15,676 bases of DNA from contig JAAFKL010000397.1 of NCBI GenBank assembly GCA_021399405.1, positions 1 to 15,676 on the forward strand. Reading direction: 5' to 3'. This document shows positions 1 to 7,880 of the stretch, piece after piece. This DNA comes from Candidatus Heimdallarchaeota archaeon. GTDB lineage: Archaea > Asgardarchaeota > Heimdallarchaeia > Heimdallarchaeales > Kariarchaeaceae. Under the pieces are notes generated by a model. It made no database searches and was not told the origin of the DNA. It saw nothing but the letters and a program-made list of their open reading frames with translations. Position numbers and translations under genes: made by a program. Each line of letters begins with the position of its first letter. The first letter of the stretch is position 1.

Positions 1-53
1 ATCGTAAAATAAATAAGTAATTTTTTAAATTATTTTAATTATGAAAGTAAGTA

Positions 54-1085
54 CTATGCATCAAGTTTTGAAGCTTGTTCAGCCCTATACTCCTCAAGTT
101 GAGTTCCATACAGTAAACAGGCCACTTTGTGATCAGGTGTTAAGAATATGGTTTCAGGCTTAATTTCTGAACATTCAGGCATTGCCTTTCCACATCTAGG
201 ATGGAACCTGCAACCAGTAGGTGGAGTGATTAGATTGGGAATGGTTCCCGGAATAGTTACTAGTTCATCTGATCTTTTGGAATTGATGTTTGGAATTGCA
301 CCCAGCAAACCGATTGTATAGGGGTGCTTGGGATTTTTGAATATTGAAATGACATCTGAAAGCTCTACAATATTTCCGGCATACATGATAGCGACCCTAT
401 CACAGTTTCCTGCGATTACACCTATATCATGAGTGATCAGGATAATACTCATTTTGAATTGTTCCCTAAGCTTCTGCATTAGGTCAAGTACTTGTGCCTG
501 AATAGTCACATCAAGTGCGGTGGTGGGTTCATCTGCAATAAGCAGATCAGGATTGCATGAGAGAGCAAGTGCAATCATTACTCTTTGTCTCATTCCCCCA
601 GAGAATTGCCATGGATAATCATTTAATCTTTTACTTGCATCTGGTATTCCAACCAGCTCGAGTAATTTTATTGTGGCAATCTGTGCTTCATGATCAGAAG
701 CATTTTGATGGAGACGAATTGCTTCTGCAATTTGTTCCCCAATGGTCAGAACTGGATTTAATGAGGTCATTGGATCCTGGAACACCACTGCCAATTGATT
801 TCCTCTAAGTGTTCTGAGGTCCGATTCAGACATATCAACTAGTGACTGACCTTTGAATAGGATATCCCCCTCTACAATTTTACCTGGAGGTTGGGGGATC
901 AATTTTAATATACTCATTGCAGTGACAGTCTTACCAGAACCACTCTCACCAACTAACCCGAGGACTTCTCCTTCATAAACCTCTAGATCTACTCCATCTA
1001 CGGCTTTTACTACACCATCCTCTGTATAGAAGTATGTATGTAAATTATTAATTTCTAGTATTGGTGTTTCATTTTTTTTAGACAT
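54..1085 (-). CDS. Peptide-type ABC transporter ATPase, OppD/DppD family
   Basis: This is the cytoplasmic ATPase that should power one or both peptide-type permease pairs upstream. Numbered from the chosen start (343 aa), it shows Walker A GESGSGKT (46-53), Q-loop Gln103, signature FSGGMRQ (161-167), Walker B LLIADEP (181-187) and the switch His219. The C-terminal oligo_HPY region has Cys292, Cys298, Cys305 and Cys323 in the pattern linked in DppD/OppD proteins to an iron-sulfur cluster. The frame is open to an ATG at 1217, but the internal ATG at 1085 is preferred. It has a GAGG ribosome site 7 nt upstream, and homology begins straight after it, whereas the 44 upstream residues look like leader sequence. 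The start lies about 210 nt after the preceding permease gene, so an own promoter is likely. The partner OppF/DppF is absent; it may lie beyond the left edge. Family assignment is certain, substrate unknown. Confidence 0.95.
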   Translation of the reverse strand: MSKKNETPILEINNLHTYFYTEDGVVKAVDGVDLEVYEGEVLGLVGESGSGKTVTAMSILKLIPQPPGKIVEGDILFKGQSLVDMSESDLRTLRGNQLAVVFQDPMTSLNPVLTIGEQIAEAIRLHQNASDHEAQIATIKLLELVGIPDASKRLNDYPWQFSGGMRQRVMIALALSCNPDLLIADEPTTALDVTIQAQVLDLMQKLREQFKMSIILITHDIGVIAGNCDRVAIMYAGNIVELSDVISIFKNPKHPYTIGLLGAIPNINSKRSDELVTIPGTIPNLITPPTGCRFHPRCGKAMPECSEIKPETIFLTPDHKVACLLYGTQLEEYRAEQASKLDA

Positions 1086-1159
1086 TGATAATCCTCTGGT
1101 GATAATCCTTAGATCTCTTACTTGAAAGAGACAATCTAAACTTAATTTTCTTTGGGTTC

Positions 1160-1168
1160 TTATAAAAA
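1160..1168 (-). promoter_or_regulatory. Candidate TATA box for the ATPase gene
   Basis: The minus strand reads TTTTTATAA here. A start about 26 nt downstream would fall near 1138 and give a leader of roughly 50 nt that contains the GAGG ribosome site before the ATG at 1085. This supports separate transcription of the ATPase gene. It rests on motif and spacing only. Confidence 0.45.
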
Positions 1169-1242
1169 CATTGATGTTATTAGTCGAAAGAGTAGAGAAT
1201 AAATTTGAATTGTCCAAAATATTTAACCATTAATTATTTGTG

Positions 1243-1248
1243 AAAAAA
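1243..1248 (-). terminator. Candidate U-tract terminator after the B-type permease gene
   Basis: Six consecutive T on the minus strand lie about 50 nt after the permease stop at 1296 and upstream of the ATPase promoter candidate. Archaeal termination often uses U-tracts without a hairpin. The region is generally AT-rich, so support is weak. Confidence 0.3.
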
Positions 1249-1295
1249 TATTATAATTATTATTTTAAATATACTTTCAGCGTTTCTGAATGAAT

Positions 1296-2276
1296 TTACT
1301 TGTGGGACTCAGCAGAGTGTCTCAGTTTTGGAGAGATTAAAAATATGGTCAGGTCTGTGATGGCTAGTATAATAGCATTAATTGTTGTGTAGATCGCTGT
1401 ACCTGCGATTAATACCGGCCAATCAAAATTCAACGCAGCAGTAGTCATTACAACTCCCCCTCCGGGGATGCCAAAAACTATTTCCAAGGCAGCTATACCG
1501 GAAAAGGCGATAGGAAAGGTTACAGCCATAATGGTCAGAAATGGGGGTAATGCATTTCTCAAGGCATGTTTGTATATAATAGTTTTTTCTGCTAGCCCTT
1601 TGGCTTTCGCGGTTCGAATATAATTCTCTTTAAGAACATTAAGCATTTGGATTCTAACCAATCTAAATTGGAAACCTGTGTAAATTGATATCGTCACAAG
1701 GATTGGTAGCAATAAAAATTTTAAGAGTTCAAAATTACTATCGGGCATTATTGAGGGGAGAGGTGCCAATCCCCAATCATTGGTTACTGATATAACCACC
1801 ACATATAGACCAAATATGACAGGGGGCACAGAATAAAGAACGGTACTAATAATCCTCATAAAGTAATCAAAAATAGAATCTCTGTATCTAGCAGCGGTGA
1901 TACCTAAAAAAAGAGATAATGGGGCATAGATAAGAAAAGCAATACCAAAGGTCAGAAAGGAATATTTCATCGCTGAGGCATATATTTCACTGAGTTCGAT
2001 ACCTGAGATCCAAGATTCCCCTAAGGACCCATTGGAAAATATGTCAATAAAGAAATTCACATACCTTTGATAAACTGGAATATCGAGTCCTAGAATCGCA
2101 CGTTGTTTTTCCAATTCAACTAAACGACCCTCTGCAGTGCCTGTATAACCGAAAAGAAAGAATAAAGTAGGATCATAAGGAAGAAATTCTATGAGTGCAA
2201 ATATTAATGCCACTGCACCCAATACTTGCAATATTAGTGCCCAAAGTCGGTATATAATGAATTCAACCGTTCTCAT
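1296..2276 (-). CDS. Peptide-type ABC transporter permease, OppB/DppB family (pair 1)
   Basis: An integral membrane subunit (326 aa) forming half of the translocation pore with the C-type permease encoded just upstream. An N-terminal membrane helix (about 8-30) is followed by the typical extracellular loop with LGLDIPVYQRY (62-72) and a BPD_transp_1 core. The cytoplasmic EAA loop that contacts the ATPase is clear at about 218-243, with RTAKAKGL and YKHALRNA. Length is normal for OppB/DppB. Its ATG overlaps the stop of the upstream C-type gene as ATGA (2273-2276), so translation should be coupled. The order C then B is the reverse of the usual B then C, which the other pair in this window keeps. 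Family certain; substrate unknown. Confidence 0.95.
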   Translation of the reverse strand: MRTVEFIIYRLWALILQVLGAVALIFALIEFLPYDPTLFFLFGYTGTAEGRLVELEKQRAILGLDIPVYQRYVNFFIDIFSNGSLGESWISGIELSEIYASAMKYSFLTFGIAFLIYAPLSLFLGITAARYRDSIFDYFMRIISTVLYSVPPVIFGLYVVVISVTNDWGLAPLPSIMPDSNFELLKFLLLPILVTISIYTGFQFRLVRIQMLNVLKENYIRTAKAKGLAEKTIIYKHALRNALPPFLTIMAVTFPIAFSGIAALEIVFGIPGGGVVMTTAALNFDWPVLIAGTAIYTTINAIILAITDLTIFLISPKLRHSAESHK

Positions 2277-3790
2277 AAATCCAACTCCTTTCTAATCTCA
2301 TAAGGCAAGGCCTTTACTCCACCTATCAATCTAGGATCCATATTATCCCTAACAGAATCTGAGAATAGGGTCAATCCAAAAACAAGCAGGAAGATGAAAA
2401 GACTGGGGAAAAATACGGTCCACCAGTGTTCAAGAAAGGAAAATCCAAAAAGTGCGTGTGAAAGGTCTGAGCCCCAAATCAAGGTGGATTCTGATGCAAA
2501 TCCTATGAATCCAAGAAGAGTGGTTCCAATTATTATATCACTCACTTGGTATGTAAAAATAATCATGATTGTGGGTGATATCTGCGGAATTACGTGTTTT
2601 CTTAGTAAAGTAAATTTAGACGCACCAAGATGTCTAGAGGCAAGAATAAATTCGGAACTCATCAATTGCTGGACCTCAGCTCTGATAATTCTGGCACCCA
2701 TTGGCCAAGTTACAAAAGCCATACCAATGTATACTGCCAAAAAGAAACCACCCTGAATGCTTTCTCGTAAAAACATGGATGCTGCTGAGAATACGATCAA
2801 GAATATGAACGGGGGAAAAGATAGCAAGGAGTCAGATACCCTCATTATAAAATTATCAATCCATCCAGGGTTGAATGAAGAGAGTAAACCAAATAATAGA
2901 ATGAAAAAAATTGACAGAACAGCTCCAGTTATTGCAATGAGAAAGGTGAATGATGTCCCAAAAATCAATCTGGCAAAAAGATCTCTACCGATAAAATCAG
3001 TTCCAAACCAAAAATCCGCACTTGGAGGTGCAAGAACGGTATCCTCATAGGAATAACCCTCTAATTCAAAATTAAGAAAATCAGGATTTCTGAGGAATAG
3101 TGTATAGATATTGTAACCGCCAATAGGGCTTATAATCATTGCAAATGCACCCCAAAGTGCTAAAAAAGCAAATATGACAATTATTGTTAAACCTATTACA
3201 CCACCCGTGTCTTGTGTAAATCTAAAGATTAACCTAGAGATACTTCCTTTGGATTTGTGGTAGAAAATCACAAATTCATCTTGGTATTTCATTTCAAATT
3301 CCCTGAAGAATTCAATGAATCCATCTTTATCTTGGTATTTGAGAGATTTTATTTTAAATATTTTTTTATGTGTTGCCACAATAACACTGGGTGCAGTTAA
3401 AGAGAGAAAATCTAAAACAGGATTAATTTTTTCAATCTTGACATAAAGGATATCTGACATGGCAATTGTGTTTGTCCCTATAAATTTGGATGCAATTATT
3501 ATTTGTTTATCATTAATAAATAACTCCTCAATTCCAAATTTTTTGACTATTATCCTTCCTAATATCACAATTATAAAAGCAGAAATAAATGAAGCTATAC
3601 TTAGATTGTAATATAAATCCCTGTGTACATCACTCAAAAGAATTATCGTGCCATAAAAAATGAAAAAGATTGCGAATAGATAAGAAGAAAGCCCAATGAT
3701 CGTTATTACCCACAAATATTTCATTGATTGGAAATAAGTAATTCCTTGAGGGGGTTTTTCTGAATACTCTATGTTTACGAGCTCGTTCAT
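2273..3790 (-). CDS. OppC/DppC-type ABC permease with N-terminal two-helix plus PH-like module (pair 1)
   Basis: A C-type permease of 505 aa, where about 300 aa is usual. The canonical part starts near residue 186 (an OppC_N-like helix at about 196-220), then GTDFIGRDLFARLIFG (263-278) and the EAA loop EFILASRHLGAS to KHVIPQ (380-403). The extra N-terminus has two predicted helices (about 26-50 and 62-82) and a strand-rich domain at about 86-170. That domain has the cadence of the bacterial PH-like bPH_2 domain: FINDKQIIIA, then MSDILYVKIEKINPVLDFL, then IKSLKYQDKDGFIEFF. The two extra helices keep the domain on the cytoplasmic side. No strong ribosome site precedes the ATG, and a TATA-like box about 30 nt upstream suggests a nearly leaderless transcript. 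Permease identity is certain; the PH-like call is by pattern recognition. Confidence 0.93.
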   Translation of the reverse strand: MNELVNIEYSEKPPQGITYFQSMKYLWVITIIGLSSYLFAIFFIFYGTIILLSDVHRDLYYNLSIASFISAFIIVILGRIIVKKFGIEELFINDKQIIIASKFIGTNTIAMSDILYVKIEKINPVLDFLSLTAPSVIVATHKKIFKIKSLKYQDKDGFIEFFREFEMKYQDEFVIFYHKSKGSISRLIFRFTQDTGGVIGLTIIVIFAFLALWGAFAMIISPIGGYNIYTLFLRNPDFLNFELEGYSYEDTVLAPPSADFWFGTDFIGRDLFARLIFGTSFTFLIAITGAVLSIFFILLFGLLSSFNPGWIDNFIMRVSDSLLSFPPFIFLIVFSAASMFLRESIQGGFFLAVYIGMAFVTWPMGARIIRAEVQQLMSSEFILASRHLGASKFTLLRKHVIPQISPTIMIIFTYQVSDIIIGTTLLGFIGFASESTLIWGSDLSHALFGFSFLEHWWTVFFPSLFIFLLVFGLTLFSDSVRDNMDPRLIGGVKALPYEIRKELDL

Positions 3791-3814
3791 TAATTAAAAT
3801 TATTTACTCTCAAA

Positions 3815-3827
3815 CCTTTTTATATTC
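3815..3827 (-). promoter_or_regulatory. Candidate TATA box for permease pair 1
   Basis: The minus strand reads GAATATAAAAAGG. A start about 26 nt downstream falls near 3796, a few bases before the ATG at 3790. That fits a near-leaderless transcript and the lack of a ribosome site. A 6-bp inverted repeat (3814-3819 with 3835-3840) flanks it and may be chance. Confidence 0.45.
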
Positions 3828-3876
3828 TTAGCTTAAAGGTAGATGGAATCAAATAGTAAAATAGTTTAGTAGTTCT

Positions 3877-4551
3877 TTATAGTGAGTAGATTTGTTCGAA
3901 AATAACCCCGATCAACATAACTAAAACACCAAAGAAGAAAAATCCCAGACTTAGGCTACCCATATGACTTGATAGCTTCTTTTGGTATTCCTTATTCAGC
4001 TGTTGAAGTCCAAGCGGATCCATTTGATTGTCAAAAGAACTAAACTCATCCACTTGCTCAACAGACATAGATTCGTCAAAGTCAAAGAATGTAAATGAGA
4101 CAATATTAGACAGGAAGCCATCTTTCTTTGATTTCAACCACATTTTGTTCAATCCAACATCCTTGATTGAATCCCTCCTCACCATAATTTGATTTGTATT
4201 ATTTTTGTATTCAAGGTCACCCACATTATTACCATTAACTATTATATCTGCTTGGTTGACTCCATCCACACAGACACTGCTAATTGGGATATTTTCATAG
4301 TATGATGCACCAATTTTCGGGGAGAAAATAAATATTTTGAAATCATGTTGAAATCTTCCAGGACCTATGAAACCAGATATTAGGAAAAATAATCCCCCTG
4401 AAAATAAAGTAAATACTAAAAAGGGATAAAATCCCTCATCTCTAAAAAGGAACAGATAAATTATTGTGAATACAATTAATAAGACTAACTCAGTAATAAC
4501 ACTATACTTTACTCCTTTGAGAAATTTTTCTTTATTAATTCTATTCAACAT
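3877..4551 (-). CDS. Unrecognised three-helix membrane protein in the transporter cluster
   Basis: A 224-residue protein I do not recognise. It has a basic N-terminus, two adjacent predicted membrane helices (about 17-36 and 41-61), a soluble stretch of about 135 residues (64-197) and a final helix (about 198-219). The positive-inside rule would place the soluble part in the cytoplasm. That part is strand-like in its first half and acidic around 157-179. The two-helix-plus-soluble layout recalls the extra N-terminal module of the two C-type permeases, but I see no clear PH-like sequence pattern. It starts 14 nt after the 170-residue gene, with GGTG in the gap as ribosome site, so the two probably share a transcript. 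Coding is supported by length, spacing and composition; function unknown. Confidence 0.8.
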   Translation of the reverse strand: MLNRINKEKFLKGVKYSVITELVLLIVFTIIYLFLFRDEGFYPFLVFTLFSGGLFFLISGFIGPGRFQHDFKIFIFSPKIGASYYENIPISSVCVDGVNQADIIVNGNNVGDLEYKNNTNQIMVRRDSIKDVGLNKMWLKSKKDGFLSNIVSFTFFDFDESMSVEQVDEFSSFDNQMDPLGLQQLNKEYQKKLSSHMGSLSLGFFFFGVLVMLIGVIFEQIYSL

Positions 4552-4565
4552 TGATGGGCACCAAA

Positions 4566-5078
4566 TTATTCAGATTCATTCAATAATGCCCTTTTCAGTC
4601 TTTCTTTCTTATCCATATCAATTTTTCTCTTCTCTTCGTTCATTTTCTCAATGGCATCCAAGTATGACTGTGATTCTTCGGATCTTTCTGTAAGTTTTAG
4701 TTTTCTTTGCTTTCTGACTTCAGGATCTAATTCTCTCTTGAACACCTGCCAGATACTCATTTGTTCCTTTTCTTCAATCTGTTTTATAATTCTTTTAATG
4801 TAATAGTATTCCACAATTATCACAATGCCAATCGTGACAAATAGGAACAACTGGACAATTTGCTTTGACATATCAGTTGTATTCAACCAGAATGCGACTG
4901 TCAAAAATGGGATCAACACAAAAGTAAGAACCATAAGAGGTATCACTAATACTAGATATCCTCCTTCTACTACGAATTTGGTAAATCTTGAACTTTTACT
5001 ATTGAACAACAATGTCCAGAGAATTAATATAAGTACTGGAAACAACAATATTTGGACGAATGTGGGTATATCTACCAT
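4566..5078 (-). CDS. Unrecognised three-helix membrane protein with charged C-terminal tail
   Basis: A 170-residue protein I do not recognise. Three predicted membrane helices lie at about 5-26, 36-64 and 73-94. They are followed by a highly charged, helix-prone tail (95-170) with many Lys, Arg and Glu, likely cytoplasmic and possibly coiled-coil. A good ribosome site (AAGGT, 9 nt before the ATG) and a TATA box about 45 nt upstream support this start. It is first in a two-gene unit with the 224-residue membrane protein and sits between two permease pairs. That position suggests an accessory role in transport or envelope biology, but nothing in the sequence proves one. Confidence 0.8.
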   Translation of the reverse strand: MVDIPTFVQILLFPVLILILWTLLFNSKSSRFTKFVVEGGYLVLVIPLMVLTFVLIPFLTVAFWLNTTDMSKQIVQLFLFVTIGIVIIVEYYYIKRIIKQIEEKEQMSIWQVFKRELDPEVRKQRKLKLTERSEESQSYLDAIEKMNEEKRKIDMDKKERLKRALLNESE

Positions 5079-5120
5079 GATATAATAACCTTTGATAACT
5101 AATTTGATTATGCCTCAAAC

Positions 5121-5130
5121 CTATAAAAGT
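5121..5130 (-). promoter_or_regulatory. Candidate TATA box for the two unknown membrane genes
   Basis: The minus strand reads ACTTTTATAG. A start about 26 nt downstream is near 5099, giving a leader of about 20 nt that includes the AAGGT ribosome site of the 170-residue gene. Confidence 0.5.
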
Positions 5131-5197
5131 AGTATGAATATTGACTAAATAGATTATTGATATATAATTTATTATTTATTTGATCTTTGAATTTGAT

Positions 5198-6751
5198 TTA
5201 TTTTTTAAGGGTGGGATCAAGAGCGTCTCTTAATGCATCTCCCATCAGATTAAATCCAAGTACCAGAAGGAATAGCAGTAGTGAGATAAATGTTGTTCCC
5301 CACCAGAAATTCAGTGGTTGGTTTCCAATTGCGTCTGAGAGATCTTTACCCCATACTAGTGTAGAGTTAGAACCGAATCCCAGGAAGGATAAGGATGCAA
5401 CACCGATGATATTTCCTGCAACACCTAGGGTGAAGAATATAATCATGGTTGACATAGCATTTGGAATGATATGTTTTCTGATTATTCTTCCATGTGTTGA
5501 TCCGAGAACAATTTGGGCTTGAATAAATTCACTATTCTTCAATCCAAGTACCTCTGATCTAACAATTCTGGCAATACCTCCCCATCCAATGAGGGCAAAT
5601 ATACTGTAAACTGCCAGATAGTATGCACCTTCTATATCAACCTTTTCAAGTATTATAGTTATTGAAGTAGAGATTAGTAAGAGGATTGGTAAACCAGGGA
5701 GAGCATTTAACACTTCGGTAATTCTCTGTACAATCTGATCCAGTGTTCCACCAATATAACCTGATGCTGCACCGATAGTGGCACCCAGGAAAGTTTGAAT
5801 TACGGTAGAAATAACTGCTATTAGGATTGAGTAGAAAGCACCAAAGAGTAGTCTTGAGAAAATATCTCTTCCATTTTGATCTGTCCCAAACAAGTAAGTA
5901 GAACTTGGTGGCTCGTTAATCATTTCAAAGTTTGGAAAATTAGGATTCCAGAAGATAAATATTTTCTCTGTTGACTGTGCGGTTAAGGAGTTAAGTGGGA
6001 AAATTACACCTATGAGAGCTCCTGTCAAAGCATAGAATAAAAAGAATGCAACTAAGAAGGCACCAAAGACGCCTATTCTGTTCCTCTTCATTCTTCTCCA
6101 AATCACCGATAATTGTGCACCGTAACCAAAATCAATCACTCTTTCTTCCAGCGAATCTCCAAAAGCTTTGAGTTGAGAAGAGATTTCTTTATTATTTCCA
6201 AGAGTCATCCCTTCAATACCAATAGATCGATCCATTGTATATATTATAATTTTATTCTGATTCGGTATTATATTTGAAAATACACTTTCAGATTCTTTCA
6301 CAGTGATATCAAGAATTCCATCCCAAGTGCTGTAATATTTGGTTCTTGGCCATTTTTTAACCAATACACCATCAGAGCTAATCTGAACTGACTGTCTTCC
6401 ATATGTCTGGACAAGCCATTTTATTGGGAAAATAACAAGTATACCCACTAATATCAGGGCAATCCCTAATCGCGTAAATTTGGAGTATCCGATCAGTGCG
6501 ATATTTTCAGGGGTTAACTCAAAATTTACAGCACTCCCATCTTCATTTGTTTCTAGTAGTCCTGCATCTAAAGCACCTCGGAATAATTTTATCCCTGCTA
6601 TTAAGCTGAGACTACCCACAAGTATTACAATAAAACTTACTAAAGTGAGTGCAATTACAATTAATGTGATTATATTAGCAAATATTGAAGCGGTATATTT
6701 CCCTGAATTCGGAATTAATCGCTCTTCTTCATTTTGTATTATAGCTGCCAT
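5198..6751 (-). CDS. OppC/DppC-type ABC permease with N-terminal two-helix plus PH-like module (pair 2)
   Basis: A second enlarged C-type permease (517 aa). The canonical part begins near residue 218 (WRRMKRNRIGVFG, typical of OppC N-termini), then FGTDQNGRDIFSRLLFG (288-304), with an EAA loop containing EFIQAQIVLGS and RKHIIPNA. Before it lie two predicted helices (about 24-54 and 94-112), separated by a 40-residue loop, and a PH-like stretch at about 116-203 (SVQISSDGVLVKKW, then YYSTWDGILDITVKES, then NKIIIYTMDRSIGIEGM). Compared with the other C-type permease, the module has the same plan but little obvious identity and a longer loop between the helices. Its ATG is 8 nt after the stop of the B-type gene, whose end overlaps an AGGTGA ribosome site, so the two are co-transcribed and probably coupled. 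Confidence 0.93.
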   Translation of the reverse strand: MAAIIQNEEERLIPNSGKYTASIFANIITLIVIALTLVSFIVILVGSLSLIAGIKLFRGALDAGLLETNEDGSAVNFELTPENIALIGYSKFTRLGIALILVGILVIFPIKWLVQTYGRQSVQISSDGVLVKKWPRTKYYSTWDGILDITVKESESVFSNIIPNQNKIIIYTMDRSIGIEGMTLGNNKEISSQLKAFGDSLEERVIDFGYGAQLSVIWRRMKRNRIGVFGAFLVAFFLFYALTGALIGVIFPLNSLTAQSTEKIFIFWNPNFPNFEMINEPPSSTYLFGTDQNGRDIFSRLLFGAFYSILIAVISTVIQTFLGATIGAASGYIGGTLDQIVQRITEVLNALPGLPILLLISTSITIILEKVDIEGAYYLAVYSIFALIGWGGIARIVRSEVLGLKNSEFIQAQIVLGSTHGRIIRKHIIPNAMSTMIIFFTLGVAGNIIGVASLSFLGFGSNSTLVWGKDLSDAIGNQPLNFWWGTTFISLLLFLLVLGFNLMGDALRDALDPTLKK

Positions 6752-6759
6752 AATATCAC

Positions 6760-7716
6760 CTAAAATTTAATCCTCGGGTCAACTACCCCGTAGATGATTT
6801 CTGCTACTAGAAGCATCAGAATACTCATTGTTCCAAAGAACATATTGGAAGCTAAGATGATTGGGAAATCAAATTGCAGTGCAGCTCGGACAATTCTACG
6901 TCCTACACCAGGATAATTGAATACCTGTTCTATAATTGCAGATCCTCCGAGTATTCCCGGTAGTGAAAGAGCAACTACTGTTACAAATGGGAGCAAAGCA
7001 TTCCTCAGTGCGTGTTTATAAATCACAACTCTCTCTGGTAATCCCTTAGCCCTAGCAGTTTTGATATAATTTTGTCTCAAAACATCGAGCATTTGAGATC
7101 TTACTAACCTGGTAAGAAATGCGGTTCCTCCAATCACAATAGTAAGCGTAGCAGCGATTACCACATGTATGTAATCACCAAGTGTTTTGTGGACCGTACC
7201 ATCGTAAATCGCCACTATTTTATTATTTGAAATAACCAATATCGCAATAATGATGATTAATCCCAAAACGAATGATGGCAGAGAATATCCAATCAGGGTG
7301 CCGAATAAAGCTGCTTGATCAAGTGCAGAATTGTGATGGATGGCGCTCATAATACCAGTAATTGTAGAAACAATTATTGTCACTAGGAATGCAATTCCAA
7401 ATAATAGCACTGTTCTTTCAATAAATGGAGTGATATCGTCGATCACTTCACCTCCTGTGTGCCAGGAAGTTCCAAAATCGAGTTTTGTGAACATTGGAAT
7501 CGCCCAGTCTAAATATCTCTGATAAACCGGTTTATCGAGTCCAAATTCATGTCTTAGTGCCTCACGTTTCCTATCTGCAAATCGATCCAATCCAATCAGG
7601 GCTGTTACTGGATCTGCAGGCATGAATGCGAACAAGGCAAAGGTCATCATAGAAATACCGATAACGAGCGGTATCATGGCTAATAACCTTCTTAAACTGT
7701 ATACAAACATTGACAT
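6760..7716 (-). CDS. Peptide-type ABC transporter permease, OppB/DppB family (pair 2)
   Basis: A B-type membrane subunit of normal length (318 aa) that should pair with the C-type protein encoded directly downstream. It has an N-terminal helix (about 10-32), the loop FGLDKPVYQRYLDW (58-71), further helices, and the EAA ATPase-contact loop at about 216-239 (KTARAKGLPERVVIYKHALR). It is clearly a paralogue of the other B-type permease: the EAA loops and the LD.PVYQRY segment match closely. A GAGGT ribosome site lies 9 nt before the ATG at 7716; a second ATG two codons later (7710) is possible. A TATA box centred near 7792 and several inverted repeats precede it, so it likely heads its own transcript. 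Confidence 0.95.
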   Translation of the reverse strand: MSMFVYSLRRLLAMIPLVIGISMMTFALFAFMPADPVTALIGLDRFADRKREALRHEFGLDKPVYQRYLDWAIPMFTKLDFGTSWHTGGEVIDDITPFIERTVLLFGIAFLVTIIVSTITGIMSAIHHNSALDQAALFGTLIGYSLPSFVLGLIIIIAILVISNNKIVAIYDGTVHKTLGDYIHVVIAATLTIVIGGTAFLTRLVRSQMLDVLRQNYIKTARAKGLPERVVIYKHALRNALLPFVTVVALSLPGILGGSAIIEQVFNYPGVGRRIVRAALQFDFPIILASNMFFGTMSILMLLVAEIIYGVVDPRIKF

Positions 7717-7742
7717 AATATATTTACCTCATATGAGTAATA

Positions 7743-7765
7743 GGTCAGTTGAGGGATCAACTGCC
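7743..7765 (-). promoter_or_regulatory. Stem-loop at the predicted transcript start of permease pair 2
   Basis: CAGTTGA (7746-7752) and TCAACTG (7757-7763) form a perfect 7-bp inverted repeat around a 4-nt loop, extended by GG/CC after one bulged base. It lies about 25-50 nt downstream of the TATA box, so it would overlap the transcript start or form a hairpin at the 5' end. An operator or an RNA element is possible. Confidence 0.45.
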
Positions 7766-7785
7766 TTGAGTATAGATTTGTTCAG

Positions 7786-7799
7786 ACATTTATAAATGT
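7786..7799 (-). promoter_or_regulatory. Palindromic TATA box for permease pair 2
   Basis: ACATTTATAAATGT is a perfect 14-bp palindrome containing a TATA-like core. A start about 26 nt downstream on the minus strand falls near 7767, giving a leader of about 50 nt. The symmetry leaves the core itself without strand preference. Confidence 0.5.
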
Positions 7800-7849
7800 A
7801 CAATAAAATTAAACCCAAATTCCACGATTAGGTTTAAATTAAATAGTAT

Positions 7850-7877
7850 AAGTCAGAAATTATAATATTACTGACTT
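7850..7877 (-). terminator. Stem-loop just after the SBP2/84-aa unit
   Basis: AAGTCAG (7850-7856) and CTGACTT (7871-7877) form a 7-bp inverted repeat around a 14-nt AT-rich loop, starting 3 nt after the stop codon of the 84-residue gene. The position suggests a 3'-end hairpin or terminator, although no long U-tract follows. A second inverted repeat, TTAAACC/GGTTTAA (7809-7815 and 7831-7837), follows it. Confidence 0.45.
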
Positions 7878-7880
7878 GAA

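Noticed and set aside
1..53. Possible further gene at the left edge (expected OppF/DppF)
   Set aside because: Only 53 AT-rich bases remain after the ATPase stop, with no recognisable coding sequence, so nothing can be annotated.
1086..1217. Upstream in-frame extension of the ATPase (44 more residues)
   Set aside because: Homology to OppD/DppD starts at the internal ATG, which has a good ribosome site; the extension would cover the likely promoter.
2394..3050. Two adjacent plus-strand frames antisense to C-type permease 1
   Set aside because: They oppose a strongly conserved coding sequence and their translations show no domain; they reflect codon bias of the real gene.
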